Assembly: GCA_003955985.1 (NCBI GenBank)
Contig: CP033784.1
Span: 1,178,001 to 1,242,000, forward strand
Length of the DNA stretch: 64,000 nucleotides
Origin: Corynebacterium jeikeium
Lineage (GTDB): Bacteria > Actinomycetota > Actinomycetes > Mycobacteriales > Mycobacteriaceae
Direction: 5' to 3'
Shown here: one piece after another, positions 41,287-51,168 of the stretch
Layout: every line of letters begins with the position of its first letter
Position numbering within the stretch: the first letter of the stretch is position 1
Notes under the pieces: generated by a model
The model's database searches: none
The model's input: the letters and a program-made list of their open reading frames with translations, nothing else
Told to the model about the DNA's origin: nothing
Translations under genes and position numbers: made by a program

Positions 41287-42219
41287 CTACTTTGCGGCTG
41301 CTAGCTCTTCGGCAACTTCCTTGCAGTCCTCGCGCCCACAGTGCTGTGTCTCGGTGTGCTCCCAGCAATCATCGCAAATAAGCACCTGACGACGGCAGGT
41401 ATCTTCGTTGATGCAGTTCTGGAAGGTGTTTGTGGGCTTGCCGCAGTGGACGCAGTGCCCGAGCTGTACGTAGTCCTCGTCTTCGATGCCATCGCCAAAC
41501 TCCATATGCATGCGCTTGTCGAAGACATATAGGGAGCCTTCCCACAGCCCCTTATTGCCAAACTTTTCGCCGTAGCGCACAATACCGCCGTCGATTTGGT
41601 AGACCTCTTCGAAACCGCGGTTCTTCATAAGTGCGGAGAGGATCTCGCAGCGGATGCCGCCGGTGCAGTAGGAGATAACCGGCTTGTCCTTCATCCAGTC
41701 GTACTTACCGGATTCCAGTTCGTCGATGAAGTCGTGCGTGGTCTTTACGTCCGGGACGACAGCGTTTTTAAACTTGCCAATCTCGGCTTCCATTGCGTTG
41801 CGGCCATCGAAGAAGATGACATCGTCGCCGCGTTCCTCGACCAGTTTATTGACCTCTTCCGGCTTCAAATGTGTGCCGCCGCCAATGACACCATCGACAT
41901 CGACTTTCAGCTCACCCGGAGCACCGAAAGCGACGATTTCGTCGCGAACCCTGACGGAGAGTTTTGGAAAGTCATCAGCGCCGCCTTCGCTCCACTTGAA
42001 CTGCATGGAGTGAAAAGCGGGGTACTGCTTGGTTTTCTTGATGTACTTCTTGCAGGCATCGAGATCACCGCCGACGGTGCCATTGATGCCGTGCTCGGAC
42101 ACCAGAATGCGGCCCTTGAGCCCTAACGACTCGCAAAGATCGCGCTGCCATAGCATGATGGCACGCGGATCGGACAGTGGGGCGAACTGGTAGTACAGAA
42201 GAATCTTGCTGATGCTCAC
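41287..42219 (-). CDS. trhO: tRNA uridine(34) hydroxylase TrhO (rhodanese family)
   Basis: TrhO (YceA) proteins hydroxylate U34 of tRNAs with O2. The order is an N-terminal acylphosphatase-like domain (residues 1-95), a rhodanese domain with the active Cys in [10 protein letters not shown] near residue 184, and a Cys-rich C-terminus ([29 protein letters not shown]) that probably binds zinc. 310 aa is typical. It lies between hrpA and the DUF1846 gene, with no operon partner that explains its role. Confidence 0.9.
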   Translation of the reverse strand: MSISKILLYYQFAPLSDPRAIMLWQRDLCESLGLKGRILVSEHGINGTVGGDLDACKKYIKKTKQYPAFHSMQFKWSEGGADDFPKLSVRVRDEIVAFGAPGELKVDVDGVIGGGTHLKPEEVNKLVEERGDDVIFFDGRNAMEAEIGKFKNAVVPDVKTTHDFIDELESGKYDWMKDKPVISYCTGGIRCEILSALMKNRGFEEVYQIDGGIVRYGEKFGNKGLWEGSLYVFDKRMHMEFGDGIEDEDYVQLGHCVHCGKPTNTFQNCINEDTCRRQVLICDDCWEHTETQHCGREDCKEVAEELAAAK

Positions 42220-42280
42220 GGGGACTATTCTAGTCTGCTCTCTCAGTTATCCTATTTTCGGCGTGAGCTGCTGGTATGGC

Positions 42281-43783
42281 TTAGTGCTTCTGATAGAGAG
42301 CCTTCTTCTGGTACTTAGGCTCCGAAGTCACTAGCACACCGAGGTTGCGGAAAATTGTTTCGTCCACGCTGCCCAGAATGGTGGTGGTGTGGACATCGCA
42401 GTTTCGAAGGTTCTTCAGCTCGGCGAGGGCTGCGCGGGCATCGTCGCTGGTGGCCGCCGACACGGAAAGGGCGATAAGAACCTCGTCGGTATGTAAGCGG
42501 GGGTTGCGGCTGCCCAGGTGATGCGTCTTAAGCGTTTGAATTGGCTCAATGGCAGCTGGGGAGAGCAAGTGCAAGTCCGGGTCGATATTGGCGAGCTTCT
42601 TGAGAGCGTTGAGGAGCATTGCTGCTGAGCATCCGAGTAGTTCAGAAGTCTTGCCCGTGATGATTGTGCCGTCGTGCAATTCGATTGCGCTACCCGGTGC
42701 CCCGGTAGATTTCTCAACTTCAAGTGCTGGTGCGACGACTCGGCGGGCGGCTGTCGACACGTTGGCCTTGCTCATAATCATGGCAATGCGCTGTGAGACT
42801 TCGTCGTCTGCGCTGTTCTTGTGTTCGTCGACAAGAGCCTTGTAGTAACGGCGAACGATTTCCTGGTTGGATGCCTCTCGGCACACTTCGTCATCGTCGA
42901 TACAGTAACCGGCCATATTGACGCCCATGTCGGTCGGTGACTTGTACGGCGACTCGCCCGCGAGCTTCTCCAACAGAGTGCGCAGCAGTGGGAAGACCTC
43001 GACATCACGGTTATAGCTGGTGACCTTGGTGTCATAGGCGGCCAAATGAAAAGGGTCGATGAGATTGATGTCATCGAGATCAGCTGTTGCCGCCTCGTAG
43101 GCCAGATTTACCGGGTGTTCGAGTGCCAGGTTCCAGATAGGGAAGGTCTCAAACTTTGCGTAACCGGAACGAATTCCGTGTTTGTGATCGTGATAAATCT
43201 GCGATAGACAGGTCGCCAGCTTTCCAGAGCCCGGGCCCGGCGCTGTAACAACGACCAAGTCCCGCGACGTTTGCGCCCATTCATTCAGCCCGAAGCCGGC
43301 TTCACTGACAATTTTCTCCGTGTTTGTCGGGTAGCCCTCGATATTGCGATGGCGGATTACGCTCAATCCGAGTCGCTGCAGGCGCTCAATGAAGTTCTTT
43401 GCCAGGGTGTTGTCGTCGGAAAGCTGCGTGACGACGACGCTGTCGACTAGAAACCCGCGTTCACGAAAGACATCGACGAGGCGCAGCACATCGTCTTCGT
43501 AAGTGATGTCGAGGTCAGCGCGGACCTTGTGGCGCTCCAAATCCTTGGCATTGATGCACACCATGATTTCCAGATCGTCTTTGAGGCGATCGAGCATAGC
43601 GATTTTATTGTCAGGCGTGAAGCCGGGGAGCACGCGCGAGGCATGCATGTCATCAAATAGCTTGCCGCCCATTTCGAGATAGAGCTTGCCGCCTTCACCT
43701 GCGATGTCTGCGCGCCGCTTCTTAATATGAGCGGATTGCATTTCGATGTACTTTTCGCGGTTAAAACCGACAGCCTGAGCCAT
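42281..43783 (-). CDS. DUF1846 domain-containing protein
   Basis: This 500-aa cytoplasmic protein belongs to the DUF1846 family. Family members have solved structures but no agreed reaction. It starts [18 protein letters not shown] and has a P-loop-like [20 protein letters not shown] near residue 180, then FETFPIWNL. Length matches the family (about 495-505 aa). It lies between trhO and the ceramidase control region on the minus strand. I see nothing odd in composition. Confidence 0.9.
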   Translation of the reverse strand: MAQAVGFNREKYIEMQSAHIKKRRADIAGEGGKLYLEMGGKLFDDMHASRVLPGFTPDNKIAMLDRLKDDLEIMVCINAKDLERHKVRADLDITYEDDVLRLVDVFRERGFLVDSVVVTQLSDDNTLAKNFIERLQRLGLSVIRHRNIEGYPTNTEKIVSEAGFGLNEWAQTSRDLVVVTAPGPGSGKLATCLSQIYHDHKHGIRSGYAKFETFPIWNLALEHPVNLAYEAATADLDDINLIDPFHLAAYDTKVTSYNRDVEVFPLLRTLLEKLAGESPYKSPTDMGVNMAGYCIDDDEVCREASNQEIVRRYYKALVDEHKNSADDEVSQRIAMIMSKANVSTAARRVVAPALEVEKSTGAPGSAIELHDGTIITGKTSELLGCSAAMLLNALKKLANIDPDLHLLSPAAIEPIQTLKTHHLGSRNPRLHTDEVLIALSVSAATSDDARAALAELKNLRNCDVHTTTILGSVDETIFRNLGVLVTSEPKYQKKALYQKH

Positions 43784-43999
43784 GGTGCCCTTTCTGAAGT
43801 TGTGTCTGCGAGGAGCGCGCTAAAGCTTGCGAAATTCTACTGTGTCCATGGTAGTGATACTGCCTTGCGAATGTCGTATCGGTTACTGCTGTCGCGGGGG
43901 GAATTTTGGGAACTTTGGCTTATTAGGCCACGCGTAGGGGATTGTCTGATTAAAGTCCAACATATTGATATTCAAAAAGAAATATGAAGAGGATGTGAC

Positions 44000-46102
44000 A
44001 TGCTCGATCCCCAGATGGCATCATCGTCGAATTCGGCAGAACCAACCGCACGCGCCCCGTACCAAGTGGGCAGGCGAGGCTTCCTCGTCGGAGCAACTGC
44101 CGTGTCAGCTGCGAGTATGATGCCTGCCGTAAATGGTGCATCAAAGGCAAACGCCGCTCCTGCAAACGGGGCTTCTGCCGCCGCGGGGAATTCGACCACC
44201 ACTTTGAATGTCGGTCGAGGAATGGCTGACATGACAGGCGAGCCACTCGGCGCTGGCATGAACGGGTATGCGGTCATGGACCAGACCACCTCGGGTCTGC
44301 GTCTTCGCCAGATGGCGCGTGCATTCATCTTCGGTGATGACAACGACAACCGTGTCGTCCACGTCACCGCAGATATGGGGCTCATGTTCCAGTCCATCCA
44401 GATGGAAGTTCTGCGGCGACTGCGAGCTCTCTTCGGAGACCTCTACCACGAGGGCAACGTGCTTATCTGCGCATCTCATACGCATGTCGCGCCGGGTGGT
44501 ACATCGGGCCATCTTATGGTCGACCTGACTACTCTCGGTTTCCGTCCCGTCACTTTCGAAGCTGTGGTCGTCGGTGTGGTCAAGGCTATTGAACGTGCAC
44601 ACGCTGATTACCAGCCGTCGACTATCCACCTGACCAAGGGGATTGCCAAGGATGCGGGTGTTAACCGCTCCCTGGAGGCATTCAGGCGTAACCCCGAGGA
44701 AGAACAGCGTCTTTTCCCCGACGGAGTCAACCCGGAAAGCCATACACTGCACGTGAGTCGCGGTGGTCGCGAAGTCGGATTCATTAACTGGTATGGAATT
44801 CATCCGACCACCTTCGGCCCCGAGCACACCATCATCGACGGCGACAACAAGGGCTATGCAGCATGGAAGGTTGAGGTCGACCGCGGGGTTACCCACCGTG
44901 AGCCGGCCGATGCCCCCTTTGTCGCCGCATTTACCATGTCGTGCCCGGGTGACATCAGCCCGAACATGGGGCTCGTGCCAAATTCGGGTCCCGGCAACGG
45001 AGACGAAGCAGAGTCCGCCCGCATTCTCGGTCAGCGTCAGATTGACGCTACCCAGGGTCAGACCATTGCACTGCCAGGAGGCGGAATCTCTACCGTCCAC
45101 AAGTGGGTCAACCTCGGCGATGTCGACATTGACGGCCAATTCACGCCCGACGGCCAGCCGCACCGCACTGGACCTGCAATCCTCGGTGCGGCCTTCGCAG
45201 CCAGTAGCCAGGAGGACGGCGGCGGCGAACCAGCCCTAGGTTTCAACGAGGGCCAGCGTGGAGGCACACCGTGGGTACGTCAGCTCAATAACGTCGTACT
45301 CCCGAAAAATATCGGGGAGATTCAGGGCGAGAAAGAGTGCCTGCTGCCAGTGGGCTACATCGATGGTCTTCTCCAGCAGACCCATATGTTCTCCATCACC
45401 CGCATCGGTGGCTTCACCTTGATCACCAACGGCCTTGAACCCACCACGATGTCGGGTTACCGCATGCGTCAGCACGTCGCCGAAGTCCTCGGCGTTCCAA
45501 TCGACACTGTCATCTGCCAGGGCTACACCAACAGCTATGGACACTACGTCGTTACCCCAGAGGAATACGATCAGCAGGACTACGAGGGCGGCGCGACGGC
45601 TTTCGGCAAGTACACGCTCAGTGCGATGATCTCCATCTATCACGATCTCGCCCACGCGCTTGCCGACGGCATGGCTGTCGACCCGGGTAGTGCTGCAGGT
45701 GATCTCACTGGCATCATCCCGCCGTCGCCAGCAGGAGGAAAGATTATCGATTCCGCACCAATGGGCAAGAATTTTGGTGACGTGCTCGAATCGACTGCAA
45801 GCGTCACGGTAGGGCAGAAGGCCGTTGCCCAATTCGTCGCGGCAAATCCGAATAACGACTTGCGACTGGAAGACGGCTACCTACTCATCAAGAATGACCG
45901 CGGTGAGATCGTTTCTGACGACTGGGACCAGGCAACTGTCATTGAATTTGCCAAGGACGGTAATTACACCACCGCCAAGGTCACTTGGGAGACCGGAGGA
46001 GTCGCGCCGGGCAAGTATGACATCATCGTGCGTGGTAGCGCGTTGGGTGCCGGTGATTCGCTGAACGAGTTCGAGGGAGTCGCCGCGGTGGAGCTCGTGT
46101 AA
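44000..46102 (+). CDS. Tat-exported neutral/alkaline ceramidase
   Basis: Neutral ceramidases cleave ceramide to sphingosine and fatty acid outside the cell. The N-terminus is a Tat signal (GRRGFLVGATAV with twin Arg at residues 25-26, Ala-rich region, likely cut near residue 50-55). Family features follow: GMADMTGEPLGAGMNGYA, zinc ligands in SHTHVAPGG (His160, His162), GIHPTTF, and the nucleophile motif CPGDISPNMG with Ser320. The last 150 residues match the ceramidase C-terminal domain. 700 aa is normal. Corynebacteria do not make ceramide, so host skin or tissue lipid is the likely substrate (inference). Confidence 0.9.
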   Translation: MLDPQMASSSNSAEPTARAPYQVGRRGFLVGATAVSAASMMPAVNGASKANAAPANGASAAAGNSTTTLNVGRGMADMTGEPLGAGMNGYAVMDQTTSGLRLRQMARAFIFGDDNDNRVVHVTADMGLMFQSIQMEVLRRLRALFGDLYHEGNVLICASHTHVAPGGTSGHLMVDLTTLGFRPVTFEAVVVGVVKAIERAHADYQPSTIHLTKGIAKDAGVNRSLEAFRRNPEEEQRLFPDGVNPESHTLHVSRGGREVGFINWYGIHPTTFGPEHTIIDGDNKGYAAWKVEVDRGVTHREPADAPFVAAFTMSCPGDISPNMGLVPNSGPGNGDEAESARILGQRQIDATQGQTIALPGGGISTVHKWVNLGDVDIDGQFTPDGQPHRTGPAILGAAFAASSQEDGGGEPALGFNEGQRGGTPWVRQLNNVVLPKNIGEIQGEKECLLPVGYIDGLLQQTHMFSITRIGGFTLITNGLEPTTMSGYRMRQHVAEVLGVPIDTVICQGYTNSYGHYVVTPEEYDQQDYEGGATAFGKYTLSAMISIYHDLAHALADGMAVDPGSAAGDLTGIIPPSPAGGKIIDSAPMGKNFGDVLESTASVTVGQKAVAQFVAANPNNDLRLEDGYLLIKNDRGEIVSDDWDQATVIEFAKDGNYTTAKVTWETGGVAPGKYDIIVRGSALGAGDSLNEFEGVAAVELV

Positions 46103-46244
46103 GAACGTCCAATTAAATACGTCCATGCGCACAATGTGACTTATACTTCGGCCTTTAAAAACTCATCAAGGGCTTGTCTCACGTATAGTCCGTTGTGCGC
46201 GTTATTTGTATGTATCCGTCAATTTGGCAGGAGCAATTTGCTTC

Positions 46245-47462
46245 ATGAATACCTCAAACGATCCATATAGCAACAACGATTCTTACGGTGACGGCAGCCG
46301 GGACAATGAGTCCAATAACTATGACTCCCAGAGTCACGGTTTTCCCAACAATGGTTCGCAGGACTACAACCCTTACGGGTTCGATTCGGACGCACAACAT
46401 GGCCCGCGTGGACCAGAGGATTCGCCACAGTGGAATCAGACTTACGGCCGTGAACAGGCTTATGGCGAAATTCCTTCTTATGGAACTGGCGAGTCGCGCG
46501 ATAGTTACGGCGGGCAACCCTATGGTGCGGACTCGAGCTACTGGCAGCACCAGTCCAGCGGGGCTTCTGCAGCCGGTGCACTTGCTCCCGGAGTCAACAT
46601 GCCAGGTGGCGATGAGCCGCCGGTGAAGCCTGTGGCACAGGGGCCGACGAAGGTCGACATTGGAAGTGCCTTTTCCGCGGCGTTTCGTAGTCTAAACAGC
46701 AATTTTGCTTCCTGGCTTGGCATCATGCTGACGTTCTTCGCCGTACTAGTCGCACTGATTGTTGGCGCAGCGGCAATTCTCTTTGCGACTGGTGACTTCG
46801 ATCCGGACTTTGAGCCGAACTATCCAGGCGATGTTCCGTTTGAGGATCTAGGGTCAATGTTCGCGACTCTCGGCGCGATGGCACTCCTATTTGCCGTGGG
46901 CATGTTCGCGATGCAGGCATTTATGCTGCGCGGTGCATTCGAAGCTGTCGACGGCCGAGTGCCGAGCTACGGTACTTTCTTCCGTGTAAACCGGTGGGGA
47001 TCTCTTATCGGTGCCTACATTGTCACGTTCCTGGTGGGGCTGCTCGCCATGCTTCCGGGGATGGTGCTCTTCATCGCTGGAGTATCCCTGTCTGCCAACG
47101 GCAGTGAAGCTGCAGCTGCGATGATTCCCATCGGCTACCTGTTGGTACTTGTGCTGTCCATCTTCATCATGCCAATCACAGCGACTATGCCGCTTCTTGT
47201 TTTTGATGGTCGAGCAACAGCACTTGAGGCTCCGGTCGTCGCATGGCGCTTGGTGAAGCCTCAGTATTGGACGATGCTCGTTGCATTCATTCTGACGTCA
47301 ATTGTTTCTTCCGCAGGTGCAATGCTCTTCTATATCGGTATGTTGTACACAGTCCCGCTTGCTCTCCTCGTGCAAGTACATATCTACCGTCAGCTCATCG
47401 GTGGCCGTCGAGTAGTTAATGAAGCCCAGGAGAATCCGGGTTATTACCCGCCACAGCAGTAG
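46245..47462 (+). CDS. membrane protein with low-complexity Asn/Gly/Tyr-rich N-terminus
   Basis: The function is not known. The 405-aa protein opens with about 125 residues rich in Asn, Ser, Gly, Tyr, Asp and Gln (repeated Y-G motifs such as SYGDGS, PYGFDSD and SYGGQPYG). Six membrane helices follow between about 160 and 385. There is one acidic loop between helices 1 and 2. ATG 46245 has AGGAG 11 bases upstream; the 13 codons before it are not likely coding. A strong terminator follows. It resembles the corynebacterial integral membrane proteins that carry disordered N-tails. Confidence 0.78.
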   Translation: MNTSNDPYSNNDSYGDGSRDNESNNYDSQSHGFPNNGSQDYNPYGFDSDAQHGPRGPEDSPQWNQTYGREQAYGEIPSYGTGESRDSYGGQPYGADSSYWQHQSSGASAAGALAPGVNMPGGDEPPVKPVAQGPTKVDIGSAFSAAFRSLNSNFASWLGIMLTFFAVLVALIVGAAAILFATGDFDPDFEPNYPGDVPFEDLGSMFATLGAMALLFAVGMFAMQAFMLRGAFEAVDGRVPSYGTFFRVNRWGSLIGAYIVTFLVGLLAMLPGMVLFIAGVSLSANGSEAAAAMIPIGYLLVLVLSIFIMPITATMPLLVFDGRATALEAPVVAWRLVKPQYWTMLVAFILTSIVSSAGAMLFYIGMLYTVPLALLVQVHIYRQLIGGRRVVNEAQENPGYYPPQQ

Positions 47463-47482
47463 CCAAAAACGTACAAGAAAAA

Positions 47483-47525
47483 GCGCCCAAGGAACCGATA
47501 AAAATTGGTTCCTCGGGCGCTATTT
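47483..47525. terminator. terminator after the membrane protein gene
   Basis: GCGCCCAAGGAACC (47483-47496) pairs with GGTTCCTCGGGCGC (47507-47520) with one mismatch, over a 10-base AT-rich loop. TATTTC follows. It may also serve the convergent ahpD. Confidence 0.82.
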
Positions 47526-47589
47526 CGTCAGCAGGTAATCCTGCGGGGGAGCGTTCGGCTATCAAAAGCCGAACCTAAGCTCTGAATAT

Positions 47590-48114
47590 TTAGCGGGTAG
47601 CCTCAGCGAAGACAGCCTGTGCAACACCAGAGACGGTGCCTGCAATCTTCACAGCTTCCCAGACCTGCTCCTTGGTCAGACCAGCATCGCGGACGACCTT
47701 TGCGTGAGAAGTCACGCAAGCTTCACAGCCGTTGATGGCAGAAACTGCCAGAGACCACAGCTCGAAGTCTTCCTTCTCGACACCCGGATTGGAGATGATG
47801 TTCATGCGCAGGCCGAACTTGACCTGTGCGTAGTCATCACCGAGCATGTGGCGAGTGCGGTAAGCAACGTTGTTCATGCCCATAACGGTGGCCGCACCAA
47901 GCGCAGACTCGAAAGCCTCGTCAGACAGGTGCTCCTTGGCTTCCTCAGCGATCTCGGAGAAAACGGTCTCGTTGCGGGTGGCAGCAGCGGATGCAAGCAG
48001 GGTACCCCACAGCTGCTGCTCGGAGAGTTCCGTAGAACGGGTGAGAGTGCCAAGGTTCAGCTTCATGTCCTTGGCGTACTCCGGTAGACCGGAACGAAGG
48101 TTATCGATGCTCAT
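47590..48114 (-). CDS. ahpD: alkyl hydroperoxide reductase AhpD
   Basis: AhpD reduces AhpC in actinobacteria, itself being reduced by a lipoamide system. The CxxC active site is in [13 protein letters not shown] near residue 131, with the family Glu and His nearby. The 174-aa length is typical. It is 5 bases downstream of ahpC, in one operon on the minus strand, divergent from oxyR. Confidence 0.96.
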   Translation of the reverse strand: MSIDNLRSGLPEYAKDMKLNLGTLTRSTELSEQQLWGTLLASAAATRNETVFSEIAEEAKEHLSDEAFESALGAATVMGMNNVAYRTRHMLGDDYAQVKFGLRMNIISNPGVEKEDFELWSLAVSAINGCEACVTSHAKVVRDAGLTKEQVWEAVKIAGTVSGVAQAVFAEATR

Positions 48115-48119
48115 ATGAG

Positions 48120-48716
48120 TTACTTCAGCTCCTGCTTCAGAACGTCCATCTTGTCGATGTTCTTGGTCGGGTCATTCTTCTGCCAGTTACATGCGCAGAC
48201 CTCTTCAGACTGAAGAGCGTCGAGAACACGCAGAACCTCGTCAACGTTACGACCGACAGCGTCCGGGGTAACGGAAACGAACTGAATGATGCCGTCCGGG
48301 TCAATGATGAAGGTTGCGCGGTCTGCAACACCGTCAGCGTTCTCGACGCCGAGTGCACGCATCAGGTCATGGCGGATGTCGGAGAACATCGGGAACGGGA
48401 TGTCCAGCAGTTCCTCGTGGGTTGCACGCCAGTTGAAGTGGGAGAACTCGTTGTCGCCAGAGCCACCGAGAATAACGGTGTCACGGTCCTCGAATTCCTC
48501 ATTCAGCTTGCCGAATGCAGCAATCTCAGTCGGGCAGACAAAGGTGAAGTCCTTCGGGTAGAAGAAGACGACCTTCCACTTACCCTCGTAGGACTCATTG
48601 GTTACCTGCTCGAAGTAGTCATCCGGAGAAGAAGCGTTTGCATCACGCAGGTTGCCGCCCTTCAGAGCGGTCAGAGAAAACTCGGGGAACTTGTCGCCAA
48701 CAGTCAAAATTGCCAT
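48120..48716 (-). CDS. ahpC: peroxiredoxin AhpC
   Basis: AhpC reduces hydrogen peroxide and organic peroxides. The peroxidatic Cys is in [12 protein letters not shown], the resolving Cys in [11 protein letters not shown] 48716 gives 198 aa and is preceded by a near-perfect AGGAGG; an in-frame start at 48785 would overlap the oxyR control region. The divergent oxyR predicts peroxide induction. Confidence 0.97.
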   Translation of the reverse strand: MAILTVGDKFPEFSLTALKGGNLRDANASSPDDYFEQVTNESYEGKWKVVFFYPKDFTFVCPTEIAAFGKLNEEFEDRDTVILGGSGDNEFSHFNWRATHEELLDIPFPMFSDIRHDLMRALGVENADGVADRATFIIDPDGIIQFVSVTPDAVGRNVDEVLRVLDALQSEEVCACNWQKNDPTKNIDKMDVLKQELK

Positions 48717-48798
48717 GGAATCCTCCTGAATGTATTCCTTTTGGGGGTCACCCACCATTATGCCTATGGATTCCCGAACCGTCAAGAGGAAAAAGTTA

Positions 48799-48818
48799 AT
48801 AAGCTCGTGTAGGCTTAT
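48799..48818. promoter_or_regulatory. candidate OxyR operator at the oxyR start
   Basis: ATAAGC (48799-48804) and GCTTAT (48813-48818) form an inverted repeat with an 8-base spacer, ending 4 bases before the oxyR ATG. It has the size and symmetry of a LysR-type site and could mediate oxyR autorepression and ahpC activation. Inferred. Confidence 0.5.
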
Positions 48819-48822
48819 AGGT

Positions 48823-49755
48823 ATGCGTAATAGAGATTATCGGCCCACTTTGCCTCAGTTACGTGCCTTTGTCGCGATTGCCGATACCGGTCACTTCGGT
48901 CAAGCCGCTGCCCGCCTCGGCATTTCACAGCCCAGCCTGTCACAAGCGCTTTCCACCCTTGAGCAGGGACTGGGGGTGCAGCTTGTAGAGCGTTCGACTC
49001 GCCGAGTGCTGGTGACGCCACTCGGTCGCGGTCTGATTCCATATGCCCGCCAAGCATCTGAAATTGTTGACGAGATCGTTGCTCGCGCCTCTGGCCGTAC
49101 AGATGATTTGTCCGGACCACTATCCATTGGTGTTATCCCTACGGTTGCTCCATACGTGCTGCCCAACTTCCTCCAGTTGGTTCGTGACGAGCTGCCAGAT
49201 CTAAAGCCTAGGATCGTCGAAGAGCCGACCGAGCGCCTCATCGAATCACTTCGCTCCGGCACCATTGATGCAGCCATCATGGCACTGCCGTCCGATGTGC
49301 CTTCCTTTGAAGAGATCTACCTCTACGACGAAGAGTTCTACATCGTCGTGCCAGAGGATCATCCGCTGGCAGGTAAGGAAGAGGTAAAGCTTGAGGCAAT
49401 CAGAGACTTGGACTTGCTTCTGCTTGACGACGGTCATTGCCTGCGCGACCAAGTGTTGGATATTTGTCGCAAGGTCGATGCTGTTCACGGCGAGACCTCC
49501 AGCTTGGAAACACGGGCGGCTTCTCTATCGACCGTCGTGCAGTGTGTTGCCGGTGGGTTGGGGCAGTCGCTTGTACCGGAATCGGCTGTCAAGATTGAGG
49601 CCGACCGTCCCGGCCTGGCTGTTGCGCGATTCGAAGGTCCGGCACGGCCGGGACGCACCATTGGGCTGGTTCACCGCGCATCATCGGTACGCGGCGGCGA
49701 GTTCAATCGAATTGCTGAACTGGTACGGCAGGCCTACATAGACGCTGTTGCCTAA
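48823..49755 (+). CDS. oxyR: hydrogen-peroxide-sensing regulator OxyR
   Basis: OxyR is a LysR-type regulator that senses peroxide by a disulfide. The winged helix is HFGQAAARLGISQPSLSQAL; the two sensing cysteines are in GHCLRDQVLDIC (Cys206 and Cys215), as in known OxyR. ATG 48823 gives 310 aa; the 31 codons before it lie in the promoter. It is divergent from ahpC-ahpD. Its terminator is interrupted by an insertion sequence. Confidence 0.96.
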   Translation: MRNRDYRPTLPQLRAFVAIADTGHFGQAAARLGISQPSLSQALSTLEQGLGVQLVERSTRRVLVTPLGRGLIPYARQASEIVDEIVARASGRTDDLSGPLSIGVIPTVAPYVLPNFLQLVRDELPDLKPRIVEEPTERLIESLRSGTIDAAIMALPSDVPSFEEIYLYDEEFYIVVPEDHPLAGKEEVKLEAIRDLDLLLLDDGHCLRDQVLDICRKVDAVHGETSSLETRAASLSTVVQCVAGGLGQSLVPESAVKIEADRPGLAVARFEGPARPGRTIGLVHRASSVRGGEFNRIAELVRQAYIDAVA

Positions 49756-49795
49756 AGCTCTCTTGGCGCATGCCGCAGTAGCGTATGAAATAAGC

Positions 49796-49808
49796 AAAAC
49801 CGGGCTGG
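49796..49808. terminator. left half of a bidirectional terminator, split by the IS
   Basis: AAAACCGGGCTGG (49796-49808) is the exact reverse complement of 51228-51240 on the far side of the IS. Without the element and one copy of the duplication, the sequence reads as a 13-bp stem with loop TAGTT and T-tracts on both strands, between convergent oxyR and the DUF3516 helicase gene. Confidence 0.85.
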
Positions 49809-49815
49809 TAGTTCC
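49808..49815. repeat. 8-bp target site duplication, left copy
   Basis: GTAGTTCC, identical to 51222-51229. The size fits the IS256 family (8-9 bp). Confidence 0.92.
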
Positions 49816-49873
49816 GGGTTAAGTGACAAAAAGTGTGTCTGATTTTCAGCCTATTTGCTGGTCAGGCCGCATA

Positions 49874-49916
49874 AAACGGGCTTATATAAGGTTCCAGACC
49901 TTATTCAGGCCCGTTT
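49874..49916. repeat. internal hairpin near the left IS end
   Basis: AAACGGGC (49874-49881) pairs with GCCCGTTT (49909-49916), and inside it ATAAGGT (49886-49892) pairs with ACCTTAT (49898-49904), with loop TCCAG. Some insertion sequences carry such a structure to block readthrough transcription from outside promoters into the transposase. Confidence 0.7.
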
Positions 49917-49977
49917 CTTGCTCAATCCACCGGAATGGCTCCTGCATGTGGTAACAGGGGCCTGGTTGTCTTTCTGG

Positions 49978-51168
49978 GTGACTCCAAACAGACCCCGATG
50001 CCCTATATGCGCTGGGCAAATGAAGAAAAACGGCACCACAACCAAAGGGACAACCAGGTGGCGATGCAAAAACCCTGACTGCGGATGCTCAACAACACGA
50101 CACCGCCCCGATCAGACCCACACCCGGGATTTCAAAGCGTTTCACACCTACGTCACCGGCACTGCTTCTTTAACCAAGGTGGCCGACACCTTGAATGTCT
50201 CCCGGCGCACACTCGACCGCCGGTTCACCTCATTGTGGCTTATCGATGTCCCTAACACCCCCGATCCCAACCGGGTCTACGACCAAATCTTCATCGACGG
50301 CACCTACACCGACGCTGGCTGCTTACTTGTGGCAGCCAGCCACGACCACGTCATCGCATGGCACTGGACACAACGCGAAACCGCCCACGCCTACACCCAA
50401 CTACTCAAAAACATCGCCCCACCACTATGCGTTGTCCTCGACGGTGGCCAAGGCGCCTACTCAGCAATCAAAACCTGCTGGCCAACCACCCGCATCCAAC
50501 GCTGCCTTGTCCATGCCCAACGCGTGGTCCGTCGCTACACCACCAGCCGTCCACGCACCGACGCAGGCAAAGCTATCTACGCCCTGGCGTTGAAACTGAC
50601 CCGTATCACCACACTCGACCAGGCACGGGAGTGGACGCTGCGCCTGCATGACTTCGGACAGGTATTCAAAGCATTCCTCAACGAAAAAACACCCCTCCCC
50701 AAAGAACGCCGCACCCTCAACAACCAGTGGGAATGGACCCACCTGCGAGTTCGCAAGGCATACAACTCACTGCTGCACCTATCGCGCAATAACTGGCTGT
50801 TTACCTACCTGCAGCCACCACCAGAAGCACTCGAACCACAGCGCTGGGCATCAACAACCAACAGTCTGGAAGGCGGCGTCAACGCCCAGCTCAAACGCAT
50901 CGCCGACGCGCATCGCGGCAGGTCCGGGGAGCGCCAACGCAAAATGCTCGAGTGGTACCTGCACTCGAAAACGCAGCTGCCTGACGACCCGCTAAAGATC
51001 GCCAGGCAGTGCAATTACGGACAAGATCAACTCGCCAAAGTCAACGATCTTGTCCCAGAAGACCACAACAAAGCCGACCACGAAACAGGACGACCAGCCT
51101 TCTACGACAACGCTATCCCAACCGAATACCAACACAACATAGGAATCCGGAAAGGGCCCATGAGATAA
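49978..51168 (+). CDS. IS1249-family transposase
   Basis: This DDE transposase has an N-terminal zinc ribbon (RCPICAGQMKKNG, then WRCKNPDCGC), a helix-turn-helix (LTKVADTLNVSRRTLDRR), and candidate DDE residues in FIDGTYTDAG, VLDGGQGAYSAI and NSLEGGVNAQLKR. The start is uncertain: the frame is open from TTG 49855, but that part contains the hairpin. GTG 49978 (VTPNRPRCP) puts the zinc ribbon first and gives 396 aa. No frameshift or stop is visible, so the enzyme may be active. Confidence 0.9.
   Translation: MTPNRPRCPICAGQMKKNGTTTKGTTRWRCKNPDCGCSTTRHRPDQTHTRDFKAFHTYVTGTASLTKVADTLNVSRRTLDRRFTSLWLIDVPNTPDPNRVYDQIFIDGTYTDAGCLLVAASHDHVIAWHWTQRETAHAYTQLLKNIAPPLCVVLDGGQGAYSAIKTCWPTTRIQRCLVHAQRVVRRYTTSRPRTDAGKAIYALALKLTRITTLDQAREWTLRLHDFGQVFKAFLNEKTPLPKERRTLNNQWEWTHLRVRKAYNSLLHLSRNNWLFTYLQPPPEALEPQRWASTTNSLEGGVNAQLKRIADAHRGRSGERQRKMLEWYLHSKTQLPDDPLKIARQCNYGQDQLAKVNDLVPEDHNKADHETGRPAFYDNAIPTEYQHNIGIRKGPMR

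Noticed and set aside
44141..45163. 340-codon minus-strand open frame
   Set aside because: Antisense to the ceramidase gene, which has signal peptide and catalytic motifs in the sense frame.
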